64,000 bases of DNA, from positions 1 to 64,000 of the IMG/VR virus record IMGVR_UViG_3300006868_000018. One strand, 5' to 3'. A program made the position numbers and the translations under genes. Of this stretch, positions 1 to 8,484 are shown piece by piece. The notes under the pieces are model-generated. The model was not told the origin of the DNA. It was given only the letters and a program-made list of their open reading frames with translations, and made no database searches. Within the stretch, counting starts at the first letter, position 1. Each line of letters opens with the position of its first letter. The stretch is from a virus.

Positions 1-2
1 AT

Positions 3-386
3 GTTCTTATATCCACCGCAGCGTCTGGAGGCGGTACAGTTCTTGCTGATATTGGCGTTATTGGTAGCGGGACAACTACTGGTTTGGGTCAAACTCAACT
101 TGCACTTTATACAATACCAGCTGGAAAAACTGGTTATCTCACTACTTGGAACATAGGTGTAGCACCAATGAATAATGCTGTCACAGTGACTTTACTAGCA
201 AGAGAACTAGATGGTAGTGCACCATTTAGATCAAAGGATATTGCTGATATCGTAGGCGGATATACTACTCAGAATTATTCGATTCCCTTGCGTTTTCCAG
301 AAAAAACTGATATTGAAGTGAGAGGAACTGGTGACACTGGTTCAGTTATTTCATCTTCTTTTGATATTATACTAGTAGATAACTAA
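3..386 (+). CDS. Virion-associated protein, 5'-truncated by window edge
   Basis: The reading frame is open from base 3 to the stop at 386, so the true start lies before the window. The visible 127 residues are rich in Thr, Ser, Gly and Val and contain 'YTIPAGKTGYLTTWNIG', a beta-rich pattern I associate with phage capsid-decoration or fibre-type proteins in marine phages. No catalytic motif is seen. A start at the TTG at 84 is unlikely because coding continues upstream. The structural role is inferred from composition only. Confidence 0.5.
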   Translation, partial: VLISTAASGGGTVLADIGVIGSGTTTGLGQTQLALYTIPAGKTGYLTTWNIGVAPMNNAVTVTLLARELDGSAPFRSKDIADIVGGYTTQNYSIPLRFPEKTDIEVRGTGDTGSVISSSFDIILVDN

Positions 387-398
387 ACGAGTTTGTGA

Positions 399-1124
399 AT
401 GATTATATCATATAGTAATGATTTTGTTTTAGTGAGAATACCAAAGACCGCATCGACTACATGTGTAGCGGGACTCTACGATATGGGTGCGGTTGTTGAG
501 TCAGAAGGTGATCTATGTCCGGGCGTGGAAGCGTCTATGGAATATGAGTCCGAAGATTCGACTAGAAGTGGTGTTAACTGGGGAAGTTGGATTACTGGGG
601 TCACTGAAATATTAGATCCCAATATGTACTGCCGCGAAGACCCTAGACACAGACAACTGTATAGACAACATGTCTGGCACACTGGGTTTCATAGGTTGGT
701 TGAAGTTGGATTGGTGGATGAAGATATGCCTTGCGTATCAACAATCCGTCATCCTGTAGATAGGTTCTTATCTATCAATGCATTTCTGGGTAAACACACA
801 CGTGTGCCAGAACGCGATCCCAACAGTACGTGGGATCAATATAAAAACGGAGATGAAGTATTTGGAATGTGGGAGAACATGTTTCGATTACATCAAGACT
901 ACTATGTTCCCGAACATGCCACGTTATGGAACATAGAAAACCTTTACGATTGGATGAAAAGGTTTGCAAAAGAAAAAGGGTTAGTGTATAAAGAACCAAT
1001 CTATTTTAAGAACAACAAGAAGTACAGGACAGTATCGTTGACTTCAGATAGAGAACAGGAAATCTTGGACCACTTTGAAAAAGATTTCTTGTTATGGGAA
1101 CAGGCATTTAGAGAGTTTAACTAA
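399..1124 (+). CDS. Sulfotransferase family protein
   Basis: This 241-residue protein has the two PAPS-binding signatures of sulfotransferases: a 5'-phosphosulfate loop 'RIPKTASTT' at residues 13-21 and a 3'-phosphate motif 'STIRHPVDRFLS' at 114-125. Members transfer sulfate from PAPS to glycans or other hydroxyls. It starts 12 nt after the preceding structural gene and its stop overlaps the next ATG (TAATG). The acceptor cannot be read from sequence. Two further sulfotransferase-type genes lie at 31.6 and 33.8 kb and an APS-kinase-like gene at 46.9 kb, so a phage-encoded sulfation activity is plausible. Confidence 0.8.
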   Translation: MIISYSNDFVLVRIPKTASTTCVAGLYDMGAVVESEGDLCPGVEASMEYESEDSTRSGVNWGSWITGVTEILDPNMYCREDPRHRQLYRQHVWHTGFHRLVEVGLVDEDMPCVSTIRHPVDRFLSINAFLGKHTRVPERDPNSTWDQYKNGDEVFGMWENMFRLHQDYYVPEHATLWNIENLYDWMKRFAKEKGLVYKEPIYFKNNKKYRTVSLTSDREQEILDHFEKDFLLWEQAFREFN

Positions 1125-2347
1125 TGGAAGATTTTTTAGGGTTCATCACAGAACAGAAAAATACTCACATGACTCACATTGAGGACAGGGTTCTTTATGG
1201 TGGAGTCAAGGGTACACGTGAGGCCATCTTCGCACTTCGTAACATGCGAGATATGTTGGCGGGGAAGAAAGAAGGTAAGGTATCTGTGAAGTGGGACGGT
1301 GCACCCGCAATCTTTTGTGGCGAAGACCCCAATGACGGAAAGTTTTTTGTTGCGAAGAAAGGTATCTTTGCGAAGAACCCAAAAATCTATAAGACCGATG
1401 CTGAGATTGATGCTGACATGTCTGGTGACCTTGCAACCAAGATGAAGGCCGCCCTTCGGTATCTACCGGATCTGGGTATCACTGGAGTCATACAGGGAGA
1501 CTTCCTATTTGGGCCAGGCGACATAACCACAAAAACTATTGATGGTACAACGTACAAGGTTTTCCATCCAAACACGATTGTCTATGCAGTTCCGGTTGGT
1601 CAAGCCGGTCCTATCATGTCTGCGAAGATTGGTATTGTGTGGCATACAACCTACACGGGGACTTCGTTTGAAAACATGAGAGCGTCCTACGGTGTGGACG
1701 TATCGAAGTTTAAAAAGTCTACCGCAGTTTGGTCTCAGGACGCAATGTTGCGTGATGTAACCAAGGCGACAATGACCGCCGAAGAGACCGAAGAGGTTAA
1801 CGGATACCTAAGTACTGCGGGTTCGATATTCGCCAGTATCTCTGGTACTACCCTTCGACAACTGGAGGCAGATGAAGAACTCGCAAAGTTGATTGAACAG
1901 TACAACAACACTTTTGTTAGGAGGGGTGCAATCATTGGTGATACTACTCGACACACCAATGGACTGATCAAATGGATCAGGGATAAATTTAAGGCGGAGA
2001 TGGCGAAGAGAAGTTCCGCACGTGGTAAGAAGACCCAACAGGATAAGTTAGATGCAATCATGAAGTTCTTCTCTGCAACGAATAAAACTAACCTAATAAA
2101 AATGTTCGAATTGCAAAAAGTCATTGTTTTAGCGAAACTAAAACTTATAAATAAACTTAATAGACTAAAGTCAATTGATACTTTTGTCCAAACTCGAAAG
2201 GGTTATCAAGTAACCGGAGAAGAAGGTTACGTGGCAATTGACCGTCTTGGTGGTGATGCGGTGAAATTGGTTGATCGTATGGAGTTCTCCTACAACAACT
2301 TTTCACCAGATGTTATTAAGGGATGGGATAAACCAACGAGGAATTAA
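1124..2347 (+). CDS. KxDG-motif ligase/nucleotidyltransferase-like protein (DUF6267-like)
   Basis: 407 residues. Residues 53-62 read 'VSVKWDGAPA', matching the KxDG adenylation motif of ATP-dependent DNA/RNA ligases (candidate nucleotidyl-lysine K56). Later segments 'IQGDFLFG' and 'KIGIVWHTTYTG' fall where motifs III and IV would be expected, but are loose. I recall this protein as a conserved marine T4-like phage family of unknown function; the ligase link is inference from motif order. It is translationally coupled to the sulfotransferase gene upstream and followed by a basic protein and an HxGH nucleotidyltransferase. Confidence 0.6.
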   Translation: MEDFLGFITEQKNTHMTHIEDRVLYGGVKGTREAIFALRNMRDMLAGKKEGKVSVKWDGAPAIFCGEDPNDGKFFVAKKGIFAKNPKIYKTDAEIDADMSGDLATKMKAALRYLPDLGITGVIQGDFLFGPGDITTKTIDGTTYKVFHPNTIVYAVPVGQAGPIMSAKIGIVWHTTYTGTSFENMRASYGVDVSKFKKSTAVWSQDAMLRDVTKATMTAEETEEVNGYLSTAGSIFASISGTTLRQLEADEELAKLIEQYNNTFVRRGAIIGDTTRHTNGLIKWIRDKFKAEMAKRSSARGKKTQQDKLDAIMKFFSATNKTNLIKMFELQKVIVLAKLKLINKLNRLKSIDTFVQTRKGYQVTGEEGYVAIDRLGGDAVKLVDRMEFSYNNFSPDVIKGWDKPTRN

Positions 2348-2350
2348 ACG

Positions 2351-2800
2351 ATGGCGAAGCCATTAGGATTTAAACAATTCGTATCTACAGATACTACTAT
2401 GTCTGGTGATGACGAACTCGCATATCAAGCGAAGAAACGTCGAGGACATATTCCTACAGGGAACACAGGTGAGGCAGTAGATATGCAGACCCGCCGCAAG
2501 ATGGCGCGGGCGATGAAAAAGAATAAGGCGAAAATCGCAATGGGTCGTAAACGTGCGGCCCGCAAGATTGCAAATCAAGAAGTCCTTATGAAACGGGCCC
2601 GCAAGGCGGCACGTAACGCATTCGCAAAGAAAATCACAAAGAACCTTTCTAAGTCTGACTTGACCTATGCACGGCGTCAAGAGATTGAGAAGCGTCTAGA
2701 TAAAATGAAACCAAAGATTGACAAACTTGCGAGAAAACTCCTACCCCAAATGAGGAAGAAGGAACTCGAAAGGAAGCGTGGCGGAAACAAAGATGATTAA
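2351..2800 (+). CDS. Lys/Arg-rich conserved phage protein
   Basis: 149 residues, strongly basic, with an N-terminal segment 'MAKPLGFKQFVSTDTTMSGD' followed by long Arg/Lys/Ala-rich predicted helices. No known domain is recognised. The composition suits nucleic-acid or capsid-interior binding, which is only an inference. It begins 3 nt after the KxDG gene and overlaps the start of the nucleotidyltransferase gene, so the three are probably one transcript. Confidence 0.6.
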   Translation: MAKPLGFKQFVSTDTTMSGDDELAYQAKKRRGHIPTGNTGEAVDMQTRRKMARAMKKNKAKIAMGRKRAARKIANQEVLMKRARKAARNAFAKKITKNLSKSDLTYARRQEIEKRLDKMKPKIDKLARKLLPQMRKKELERKRGGNKDD

Positions 2801-4283
2801 GAATTTCTCACAATATCTGGTCGAAGAGGAACGTGAAGTTTATTTTACCTTTGGTAGAATGAACCCGCCTACTATCGGTCACGGTAAAGTGATGGATACC
2901 CTTGCAACCAAATCAGGCAAGGCAGACTACAAGGTATATCTGTCTCAGGTGTCCAATCCAAAGAAAGACCCCCTCTCATATTCAGACAAAGTTAAACACG
3001 TCCGTAAGATGTTTCCTACACACGCACGTAGTGTTATGATCGACAAGAACGTTAAGAACGTATTCGACGTTGCCTCTAGACTTTACGATCAGGGATACAA
3101 GAAGGTTACGATGGTTGTCGGTGATGACCGTGTGCGTGAGTTCGAAGTACTCCTGAACAAGTACAATGGTACGAAGGCGCGTCACGGGTTCTACAACTTC
3201 CAGTCAATCAGAGTTGTGTCTGCGGGTAAACGCGATCCGGATGCGGAAGGTGTGGAAGGTATGTCCGCATCGAAACAGCGTGAGAACGCATCCAAGAACG
3301 ATTTCGTTACCTTCGCACAAGGCGTACCCAAGTCCATGTCTAACAAGGACGCACGTAAACTATTCAATGACGTGCGTAAGGGTATGGGTCTCAAAGAAGA
3401 GCGTTCGTTCAAGAACCATGTTGAACTCGTTCCTGTTTCCGAAACAAGAGAACAGTATGTTCAGGGAGAACTATATGGTATCGGCGATCAAGTCGTTATC
3501 AAAGAAACTGATGAAGTGGGTACAGTCTCAATGCTCGGGGCCAATTATGTTATCGTCGAACGCACAGATGGCACTCGACTACGCAAATGGTTGGATGCAG
3601 TCGAACTCGTCGAAAAAGGATCAGGAAAGAATCAAGACCCTGACATTAAAGACAGAGAGGGAACCCAACCCGCAAGGTATCACGCAGGACTAGAAAAGTC
3701 CACCAAGGCGAAAAGAGACGCACACTTCAAGAAACACGGTAAGAAAGACGATGATGATGCTTCTGCCTACAAACCCGCGCCTGGCGATAAGACCGCCAAG
3801 ACTAAACCTTCTAAGTACACCAAGGCGTTCAAGGACATGTACGATGAAGATTCTTGGGACAGGTACAAAAAGGATCTGGATGAGATGCCACGTTGGATGA
3901 TAGACGCTATTGGTGATAAGGTTAATCCAAAAACTTACAAGGCCGCTCTAGATACTCTCAAAGACGTTGTGACTCGTAAGAAGAAAGAGTCTGGTGGTAA
4001 ACTCAGACATGACGTTGGGTATTATGCCGCCACTATTGGAAGACAATACAATGGTGTTGATGCGAGAGTGTTGGCGCGCCTCTACAAGAAATCTGTTACC
4101 GAAGTCGCCGCACCTCGTGGGTCAGATCCAGTAGTTATTGCGAAGGCGAGGATCCGTAGAGAGAAGGATGCAGATCGTAAGAAACACGATAGACTTCTCG
4201 ACACCGCAAGGTCCGCAAAAGCCCGTGCATCTAATGCAAACCGTAGTGCAAGAACACAGTCTAAGAACAGGAACACACAATGA
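2793..4283 (+). CDS. Cytidylyltransferase-fold nucleotidyltransferase with long C-terminal extension
   Basis: The N-terminal ~170 residues carry the HxGH-class motif 'GRMNPPTIGHG' (21-31) and the second nucleotide-binding motif 'SASKQRE' (158-164, equivalent to ISSTxxR), typical of NMN/pantetheine/glycerol-phosphate nucleotidyltransferases. The remaining ~320 residues are basic and of unknown role, including 'EVGTVSMLGANYVIVERTDG', which resembles a small beta-barrel. I chose the ATG at 2793 rather than the GTG at 2778; both overlap the upstream gene. The substrate is unknown. A second, short HxGH enzyme lies at 47.2 kb. Confidence 0.75.
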   Translation: MIKNFSQYLVEEEREVYFTFGRMNPPTIGHGKVMDTLATKSGKADYKVYLSQVSNPKKDPLSYSDKVKHVRKMFPTHARSVMIDKNVKNVFDVASRLYDQGYKKVTMVVGDDRVREFEVLLNKYNGTKARHGFYNFQSIRVVSAGKRDPDAEGVEGMSASKQRENASKNDFVTFAQGVPKSMSNKDARKLFNDVRKGMGLKEERSFKNHVELVPVSETREQYVQGELYGIGDQVVIKETDEVGTVSMLGANYVIVERTDGTRLRKWLDAVELVEKGSGKNQDPDIKDREGTQPARYHAGLEKSTKAKRDAHFKKHGKKDDDDASAYKPAPGDKTAKTKPSKYTKAFKDMYDEDSWDRYKKDLDEMPRWMIDAIGDKVNPKTYKAALDTLKDVVTRKKKESGGKLRHDVGYYAATIGRQYNGVDARVLARLYKKSVTEVAAPRGSDPVVIAKARIRREKDADRKKHDRLLDTARSAKARASNANRSARTQSKNRNTQ

Positions 4284-4528
4284 GACGTTACTCTCTTTGG
4301 GATAGTTTAGGTAGTTTGGAAGAAGGTCCGGATGGTATCGCCGCGAAGGCGAAGAAGTCTGGTATCTCTCCTAAAACACTTAAGAAAGTTTATAATCGTG
4401 GGGTTGCCGCATGGAAGACCGGACACCGGCCTGGGACAACACCGCAACAGTGGGGGATGGCGCGAGTGAATGCGTTCATCGTTAAAAAGAAAAAGGGCAC
4501 ATTAAATCACGATAAGGATCTCGCATGA
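4280..4528 (+). CDS. Small conserved protein (DUF5824-like)
   Basis: 82 residues. The core 'SGISPKTLKKVYNRG' followed by 'AAWKTGHRPGTTPQQWGMAR' is a pattern I recognise from marine T4-like phages, where it is annotated as a domain of unknown function. Start and stop overlap both neighbours by 4 nt (ATGA), indicating translational coupling. Confidence 0.65.
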   Translation: MRRYSLWDSLGSLEEGPDGIAAKAKKSGISPKTLKKVYNRGVAAWKTGHRPGTTPQQWGMARVNAFIVKKKKGTLNHDKDLA

Positions 4529-6174
4529 TTAATTTTAAAGAGTTGCGGGAGAAGACTCTGACCCCCGCAGAGAAAAAGAAAAGAGAAGAGATTGCGAAGG
4601 CAATTGAGAAAGACGATCCTAAGATGTCGATGGACAAGAAGATGGCCATCGCTACTGCGACTGCGAAAAGAGTTGCAGAGGGTTTCACTCCTAAAGAAAT
4701 CAAGATGGCAATCGGTGTTGCATCTGATAAACGATATGCGGGTGGTAACTACTCTGGTGCGGTCAAGGCAATCGAAAAGATCAAGAAGGGTCTATCTAAA
4801 CATAGTCAAGTAGCGGCAGTTCTCCGAAGACAGAATGAGTCAACAGAACTTGTTTCTGAAGCGGTAGACTACTTCAAGGTCGCAAAGGCATTCGATGACT
4901 ATGCAAAGAAGCATGGTGGTATCGACAAGAAGGACTTCATGAAGGTCGGTCAGTTTGTACGTCAACTTGGTAAAGAGTCGGACGTGAACAAACAGGACAA
5001 AACGTTCGTAGCGATGAAGAAGTTTATTGGTGCAATGGACACTGACCCCCGTGATGGCGTAATCCAAATCTTGCAGAAGCATGGTATGTGGAAGGGTGGT
5101 CGGATCATGCGTGAAGAAAAGGAAGGTATTTCTTTCTTTTCGTTGAGAGAAAAGAGAGATGCTGGTAAGTCTGCGACTGGGTATGACATTTATCACGATA
5201 CGTATTCTGCGGCAATGCAACATGCATATGCACACGCCAAGAAGAAACATGGTGTGACCGTTCGTCCTAGTGAGATCGACGATAAGGTCGCAACCGGACC
5301 TAAGAAACCGTCCACTGGTAAGACCGTAAAACATATTCTCAAAACAGACTCTAAGAAAAACCTTCACGTTCAGGTGTACAACACTGGTCGTAAGTACGAG
5401 TTGAATATGTACGTTGAGTCAGTAGAACTCAACGAGGCGGTTGCGATGCCTCGCAAACAGTTTGATACTCTGAGGAAGGGTGACAAGGTTACTATCACTT
5501 ATGACTCATCGATCCGTAAGGGTACAACTACAACCTTCGTTGTGAAGGGTAAGTCACGTAGTGCCAAGTACAACGTAGATAAGGTCACCATGCACCCCGA
5601 AGGTAAACCATCCGGAATGAAGTATTACCTCTACAGTAGAGATGGTAAGGACGCAACACTTGCACTGGGTGACATGGGTGCAACCATGACTAAGATTGTC
5701 AAGGAGGCGGTATCACCCGCACAACAGGCAGCGATTGCAATCTCTAAGAAAGAGAAGGGTGAGAAACCCGTGAAAGAAGAGAAGGTCGAATGTCCTAAGT
5801 GTAAGGGTGATGGTTGTTCTCATTGTGATAACAAGGGTTATCACGTCGAGAGTGCACGTTCTATGGCGATGCGAGATATCTCTAGAGACAAAGACTTCCA
5901 AGACAAAGATGATGAGAAGGATGTCAAGGCAACCGATGATGACCGCAAGGCCGCAGACAAGAATATCATCATGCAGATCCGTAGAGTCTCAGATCTACCA
6001 AAGGGTGGGACTCTAGAATTCAAGGACGGTAAGAAGGTGAAGATTAGTCAGAAAATTGCAAAACAAATCTCTGACAAGTTCAACAGTATACGCAAACCGC
6101 AGGACAAGAAGAAGTTCCAAGACATGGCGCAGACTTCCATGAACGGACTCAAACAGGCACTAAGGATCCGATAA
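4525..6174 (+). CDS. Large Lys-rich conserved phage protein with one zinc-binding motif
   Basis: 549 residues, very rich in Lys, Asp and Ala. The N-terminus has 'MSMDKKMAIATATAKRVAEG', found repeatedly in marine myovirus proteins of unknown role. Near residue 410-430, 'CPKCKGDGCSHCDNKGYH' is a DnaJ-like CxxCxGxG zinc-finger half. The middle seems modular: an internal 'KSATGYDIYHDTYSAAMQHA' segment and a beta-rich 'FDTLRKGDKVTITYDSSIRK' segment like a small SH3-type barrel. Function is unknown; it might be a virion-internal or DNA-associated protein. It overlaps the upstream gene by 4 nt and touches the next ATG. Confidence 0.6.
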   Translation: MINFKELREKTLTPAEKKKREEIAKAIEKDDPKMSMDKKMAIATATAKRVAEGFTPKEIKMAIGVASDKRYAGGNYSGAVKAIEKIKKGLSKHSQVAAVLRRQNESTELVSEAVDYFKVAKAFDDYAKKHGGIDKKDFMKVGQFVRQLGKESDVNKQDKTFVAMKKFIGAMDTDPRDGVIQILQKHGMWKGGRIMREEKEGISFFSLREKRDAGKSATGYDIYHDTYSAAMQHAYAHAKKKHGVTVRPSEIDDKVATGPKKPSTGKTVKHILKTDSKKNLHVQVYNTGRKYELNMYVESVELNEAVAMPRKQFDTLRKGDKVTITYDSSIRKGTTTTFVVKGKSRSAKYNVDKVTMHPEGKPSGMKYYLYSRDGKDATLALGDMGATMTKIVKEAVSPAQQAAIAISKKEKGEKPVKEEKVECPKCKGDGCSHCDNKGYHVESARSMAMRDISRDKDFQDKDDEKDVKATDDDRKAADKNIIMQIRRVSDLPKGGTLEFKDGKKVKISQKIAKQISDKFNSIRKPQDKKKFQDMAQTSMNGLKQALRIR

Positions 6175-6374
6175 TGAACACCATCGATCAGATCAAAGAC
6201 ATCGTAAAGACCAAAGGCGCCAAGAAGGTAGATGGAGTCATGATTGATCTATTTACCGCATCTGCAATTTCTCAGATTTATGACAAGGTGAACGATGCCA
6301 ATAAACAAAAGATGCAGAAGATGAAGGCGACTCAACTCGCCAACGCTGCATACAAGATTATGCAGAGAAAGTAA
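6174..6374 (+). CDS. Small conserved phage protein, unknown function
   Basis: 66 residues, with pattern 'GVMIDLFTASAISQIYDKVN' and a Lys/Met-rich C-terminal helix. The ATG overlaps the previous stop (TAATG) and its own stop overlaps the next ATG, so it is embedded in a coupled operon. I recognise similar short proteins in cyanophage genomes but no function is known to me. Confidence 0.6.
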   Translation: MNTIDQIKDIVKTKGAKKVDGVMIDLFTASAISQIYDKVNDANKQKMQKMKATQLANAAYKIMQRK

Positions 6375-6892
6375 TGAAGACATTCAACGAACATTGCGAG
6401 TGTGGTTCTCACTCCGATCTTGTAGAGAACAATATATACAGAGTTGGTTCTGAGATGTACTTCGCATACTGGAGAGACATCCGCGAACAGTGGAAGAAGG
6501 GCGAGGTCACAGTCAACCCATCTGAGGTGGACATTATGGAATCTGACCTTGGTAATTTTGGAGTGTATGATGGCCAGAACGTTGCGTTGGACTGTATCTT
6601 CGAAGAGGGGGATAAGAAGACCCCCGAACTTAACAAACCAAAGGCGGGGGGCCCGAAGAAGTACTACGTCTACGTTAAAGACCCTTCGACGGGAAATATC
6701 AAGAAGGTATCTTGGGGTGACACTACAGGACTCAAGGTCAAGTTGAATGACCCCGCTGCACGTAAATCATTCGCTGCGCGACACAAGTGTGCACAACAAA
6801 ACGATAAGACGAAGGCCGCCTACTGGGCATGTCGCCTTCCCCGTTATGCAAAACAATTGGGGTTGAGTGGTGGCGGATCGTTCTTCTGGTAA
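6374..6892 (+). CDS. Conserved marine T4-like phage protein, Cys-containing
   Basis: 172 residues. The C-terminal half 'KKVSWGDTTGLKVKLNDPAA' plus 'KSFAARHKCAQQNDKTKAAY' and 'YWACRLPRYAKQLGL' is a highly recognisable conserved module of marine T4-like phages. The N-terminus has 'CECGSH', possibly metal binding. Role unknown. It is coupled to the 66-residue protein upstream and overlaps the next gene by 26 nt. Confidence 0.6.
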   Translation: MKTFNEHCECGSHSDLVENNIYRVGSEMYFAYWRDIREQWKKGEVTVNPSEVDIMESDLGNFGVYDGQNVALDCIFEEGDKKTPELNKPKAGGPKKYYVYVKDPSTGNIKKVSWGDTTGLKVKLNDPAARKSFAARHKCAQQNDKTKAAYWACRLPRYAKQLGLSGGGSFFW

Positions 6893-7154
6893 ACCCTACG
6901 TAGATTTCAAGATGATGAACGGAGACACCCTTCGTTTATTTCGAAAGGAAATATGTGAGGAAGATTTAATTTGGCATCGTGATCTGCATGATCGTGATGT
7001 TAAAGTAGAAGACTGTGTTGGATGGAAATTCCAACTGGACAACGAGTTACCTGTCGATTTAAATATCGGCGACAGGTTTAGGATTCCAAAGATGACCTAT
7101 CATCGTGTTATAAAAGGTGATAGTGACCTTCTTTTGAGAATAAGAGATATATAA
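6867..7154 (+). CDS. Small cupin-like protein
   Basis: 95 residues beginning at GTG 6867, inside the end of the previous gene; an ATG at 6912 is an alternative shorter start. 'LIWHRDLHDRDVKVEDCVGW' followed by 'GDRFRIPKMTYHRVIKG' has the spacing of a cupin/JmjC-like jelly-roll with candidate metal-ligand His residues. I remember similar short proteins in cyanophages. Enzymatic activity is not established. A late promoter begins at its stop codon. Confidence 0.5.
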   Translation: MVADRSSGKPYVDFKMMNGDTLRLFRKEICEEDLIWHRDLHDRDVKVEDCVGWKFQLDNELPVDLNIGDRFRIPKMTYHRVIKGDSDLLLRIRDI

Positions 7155-7157
7155 ATA
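7150..7157 (+). promoter_or_regulatory. T4 late-type promoter TATAAATA
   Basis: An exact TATAAATA, the T4 late -10 element read by the gp55/gp33/clamp-modified polymerase, lies 37 nt before the ATG at 7194. It overlaps the stop codon of the preceding gene. Confidence 0.6.
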
Positions 7158-7193
7158 GATGTAGCAACTAACGTTTATTTCTATGGGGCGAAC

Positions 7194-7481
7194 ATGGCAA
7201 CACGAATAACACAATCTCAACGGTTAGACCGCATTGAAGACAAGATTGATAAACTGTCTGATGCGATGATTTCTATTGCGAGAGCGGAAGAGAAGTTGAT
7301 TGCAATAGAGAATAACAATCACGCTAACTACGATAGGATGAATCGATTCTCTCAGAAGTTAGATGAGTTAACCGTTAAGGTTGATGACAACGCTCGCACT
7401 GTCACGATTGTCAATAGGGTTGCGTTAGTTATCGGTACTGCGATAGTAGGTGCCATTATTAAATTTTTCTGGTTCATGTAA
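7194..7481 (+). CDS. Coiled-coil membrane-anchored protein, possible holin-like
   Basis: 95 residues: a heptad-rich N-terminal coiled coil (residues ~5-65, 'RIEDKIDKLSDAMISIAR') followed by one C-terminal membrane helix 'VALVIGTAIVGAIIKFFWF'. The topology fits a tail-anchored inner-membrane protein. A holin or holin-accessory role is possible but not shown. It directly follows a late promoter, consistent with late expression. Confidence 0.6.
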   Translation: MATRITQSQRLDRIEDKIDKLSDAMISIARAEEKLIAIENNNHANYDRMNRFSQKLDELTVKVDDNARTVTIVNRVALVIGTAIVGAIIKFFWFM

Positions 7482-7492
7482 CGGAGACTACC

Positions 7493-8122
7493 ATGAGAAC
7501 TGAAGACATTAAAAGACTGGCAGAGGCATGGCAAGAAGTTGTCTCTGAAAAGAAATTAGATCCAGTCGATGACAAAGAGAACGATAAAAAGTTCAAAGAT
7601 CGTAAGGACAAAGACATCGACAATGATGGCGATGTGGATGATTCTGACGAATACCTTCACAAGAGACGCGCCGCTACCGACGATGCAATTGATGCACGTG
7701 ACGGTAAGAAGGACGATGATGAGGGTGATGAGAAAGAAGACCCCAAGAAGAAAAAGAAGGTCGCAGGGAATGACGGTGAGAAGACTGCCGAGATTTCTAA
7801 GATCGGTGAGAAGAAACACACCGTAAAGAAAGAAGACGTTGATGTATTGATCGACGCCCTCGAAGAAGCGTCCAAGAAAGATCAGACTAAAGGTGCAACC
7901 GAACCCGAAGGTATCATGGATAAGGAATCACCCAAGTCCAAAGAGTTCGCTGACAAACATAAAGTCGATGTTAAGAAACATGACGATCTGGAGAAGATTG
8001 TCCCTAACCCCAAAGTAAAGGTTAAGGAAGACAATCGTTCGTATCAACAGAAGATCATGGACATCCTGAATGGGAAGTCTTGGTCTGAGATCGCACAAGA
8101 AGTAGATCAAGTCGAGGATTAA
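7493..8122 (+). CDS. Acidic low-complexity protein with EF-hand/dockerin-like loop
   Basis: 209 residues of alternating Asp/Glu and Lys. Residues ~36-48 'DKDIDNDGDVDDSDEYLHKR' match a calcium-binding DxDxDG loop of dockerin/EF-hand type. A C-terminal helix 'SYQQKIMDILNGKSWSEIAQ' looks folded. Similar proteins occur in marine T4-like phages; function unknown. The calcium claim rests on the motif alone. Confidence 0.6.
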   Translation: MRTEDIKRLAEAWQEVVSEKKLDPVDDKENDKKFKDRKDKDIDNDGDVDDSDEYLHKRRAATDDAIDARDGKKDDDEGDEKEDPKKKKKVAGNDGEKTAEISKIGEKKHTVKKEDVDVLIDALEEASKKDQTKGATEPEGIMDKESPKSKEFADKHKVDVKKHDDLEKIVPNPKVKVKEDNRSYQQKIMDILNGKSWSEIAQEVDQVED

Positions 8123-8124
8123 AA

Positions 8125-8439
8125 ATGGTGTCACCTCCTAACTGGTGCCGAAATGCGGTGCCTACTACTCGTGGTTGGATTGATCCTACTACTGGGGAAC
8201 TTTTGAAATCACAACGTATGACTCTGGGTGAGATTGAAGATTATCTGGGTCAACGTACTGGTCCGGTTGTAACGGAACAGGTGGTTCATGAGGAACCTCA
8301 GATGTTGCATGAGGCGCCTGTGGGTAACAAGTCTCTTGAAGACATGACCAAGGCAGAACTACTCGCACTGGGAGAACAAACCGGAGTACAAGTAAGTAAG
8401 TGGGAATCTAAATCTGTGTTGATTGAAAAGTTGTTGTAA
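8125..8439 (+). CDS. SAP-like C-terminal domain protein
   Basis: 104 residues. The N-terminus 'MVSPPNWCRNAVPTTRGWID' is a conserved marine-phage signature. The C-terminus 'LEDMTKAELLALGEQTGVQV' resembles a SAP or Rho-N helix-extended-helix, often a nucleic-acid-binding element. This suggests a DNA/RNA-associated role without specifying it. Confidence 0.6.
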   Translation: MVSPPNWCRNAVPTTRGWIDPTTGELLKSQRMTLGEIEDYLGQRTGPVVTEQVVHEEPQMLHEAPVGNKSLEDMTKAELLALGEQTGVQVSKWESKSVLIEKLL

Positions 8440-8451
8440 CCCCTATATAAG
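8423..8451 (+). promoter_or_regulatory. Candidate sigma70-type promoter
   Basis: TTGAAA (8423-8428), a 17-nt spacer and TATAAG (8446-8451) lie at the end of the SAP-like gene, 33 nt before the ATG at 8485. It lacks the conserved spacer of the repeated promoter family, so it is only a candidate. Confidence 0.35.
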
Positions 8452-8471
8452 GGATAGAATTAATTTATCCC
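8451..8471 (+). promoter_or_regulatory. Leader hairpin before 8485 gene
   Basis: GGGATAGA and TTTATCCC can form an 8-bp stem (one G-U pair) around a 5-nt loop. It is not followed by a T run, so it is not a typical terminator; it could protect the mRNA 5' end or affect translation of the next gene. Confidence 0.35.
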
Positions 8472-8484
8472 ACACAGGTATATT

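Noticed and set aside
2146-2153. TATAAATA inside the KxDG-motif gene
   Set aside because: It lies within coding sequence nearly 200 nt before the next start, with no supporting elements; likely chance in an AT-rich stretch.
4840-5367. 175-codon antisense ORF
   Set aside because: It mirrors the codon periodicity of the plus-strand 549-residue gene, with low-complexity, unfamiliar sequence and no start signals.
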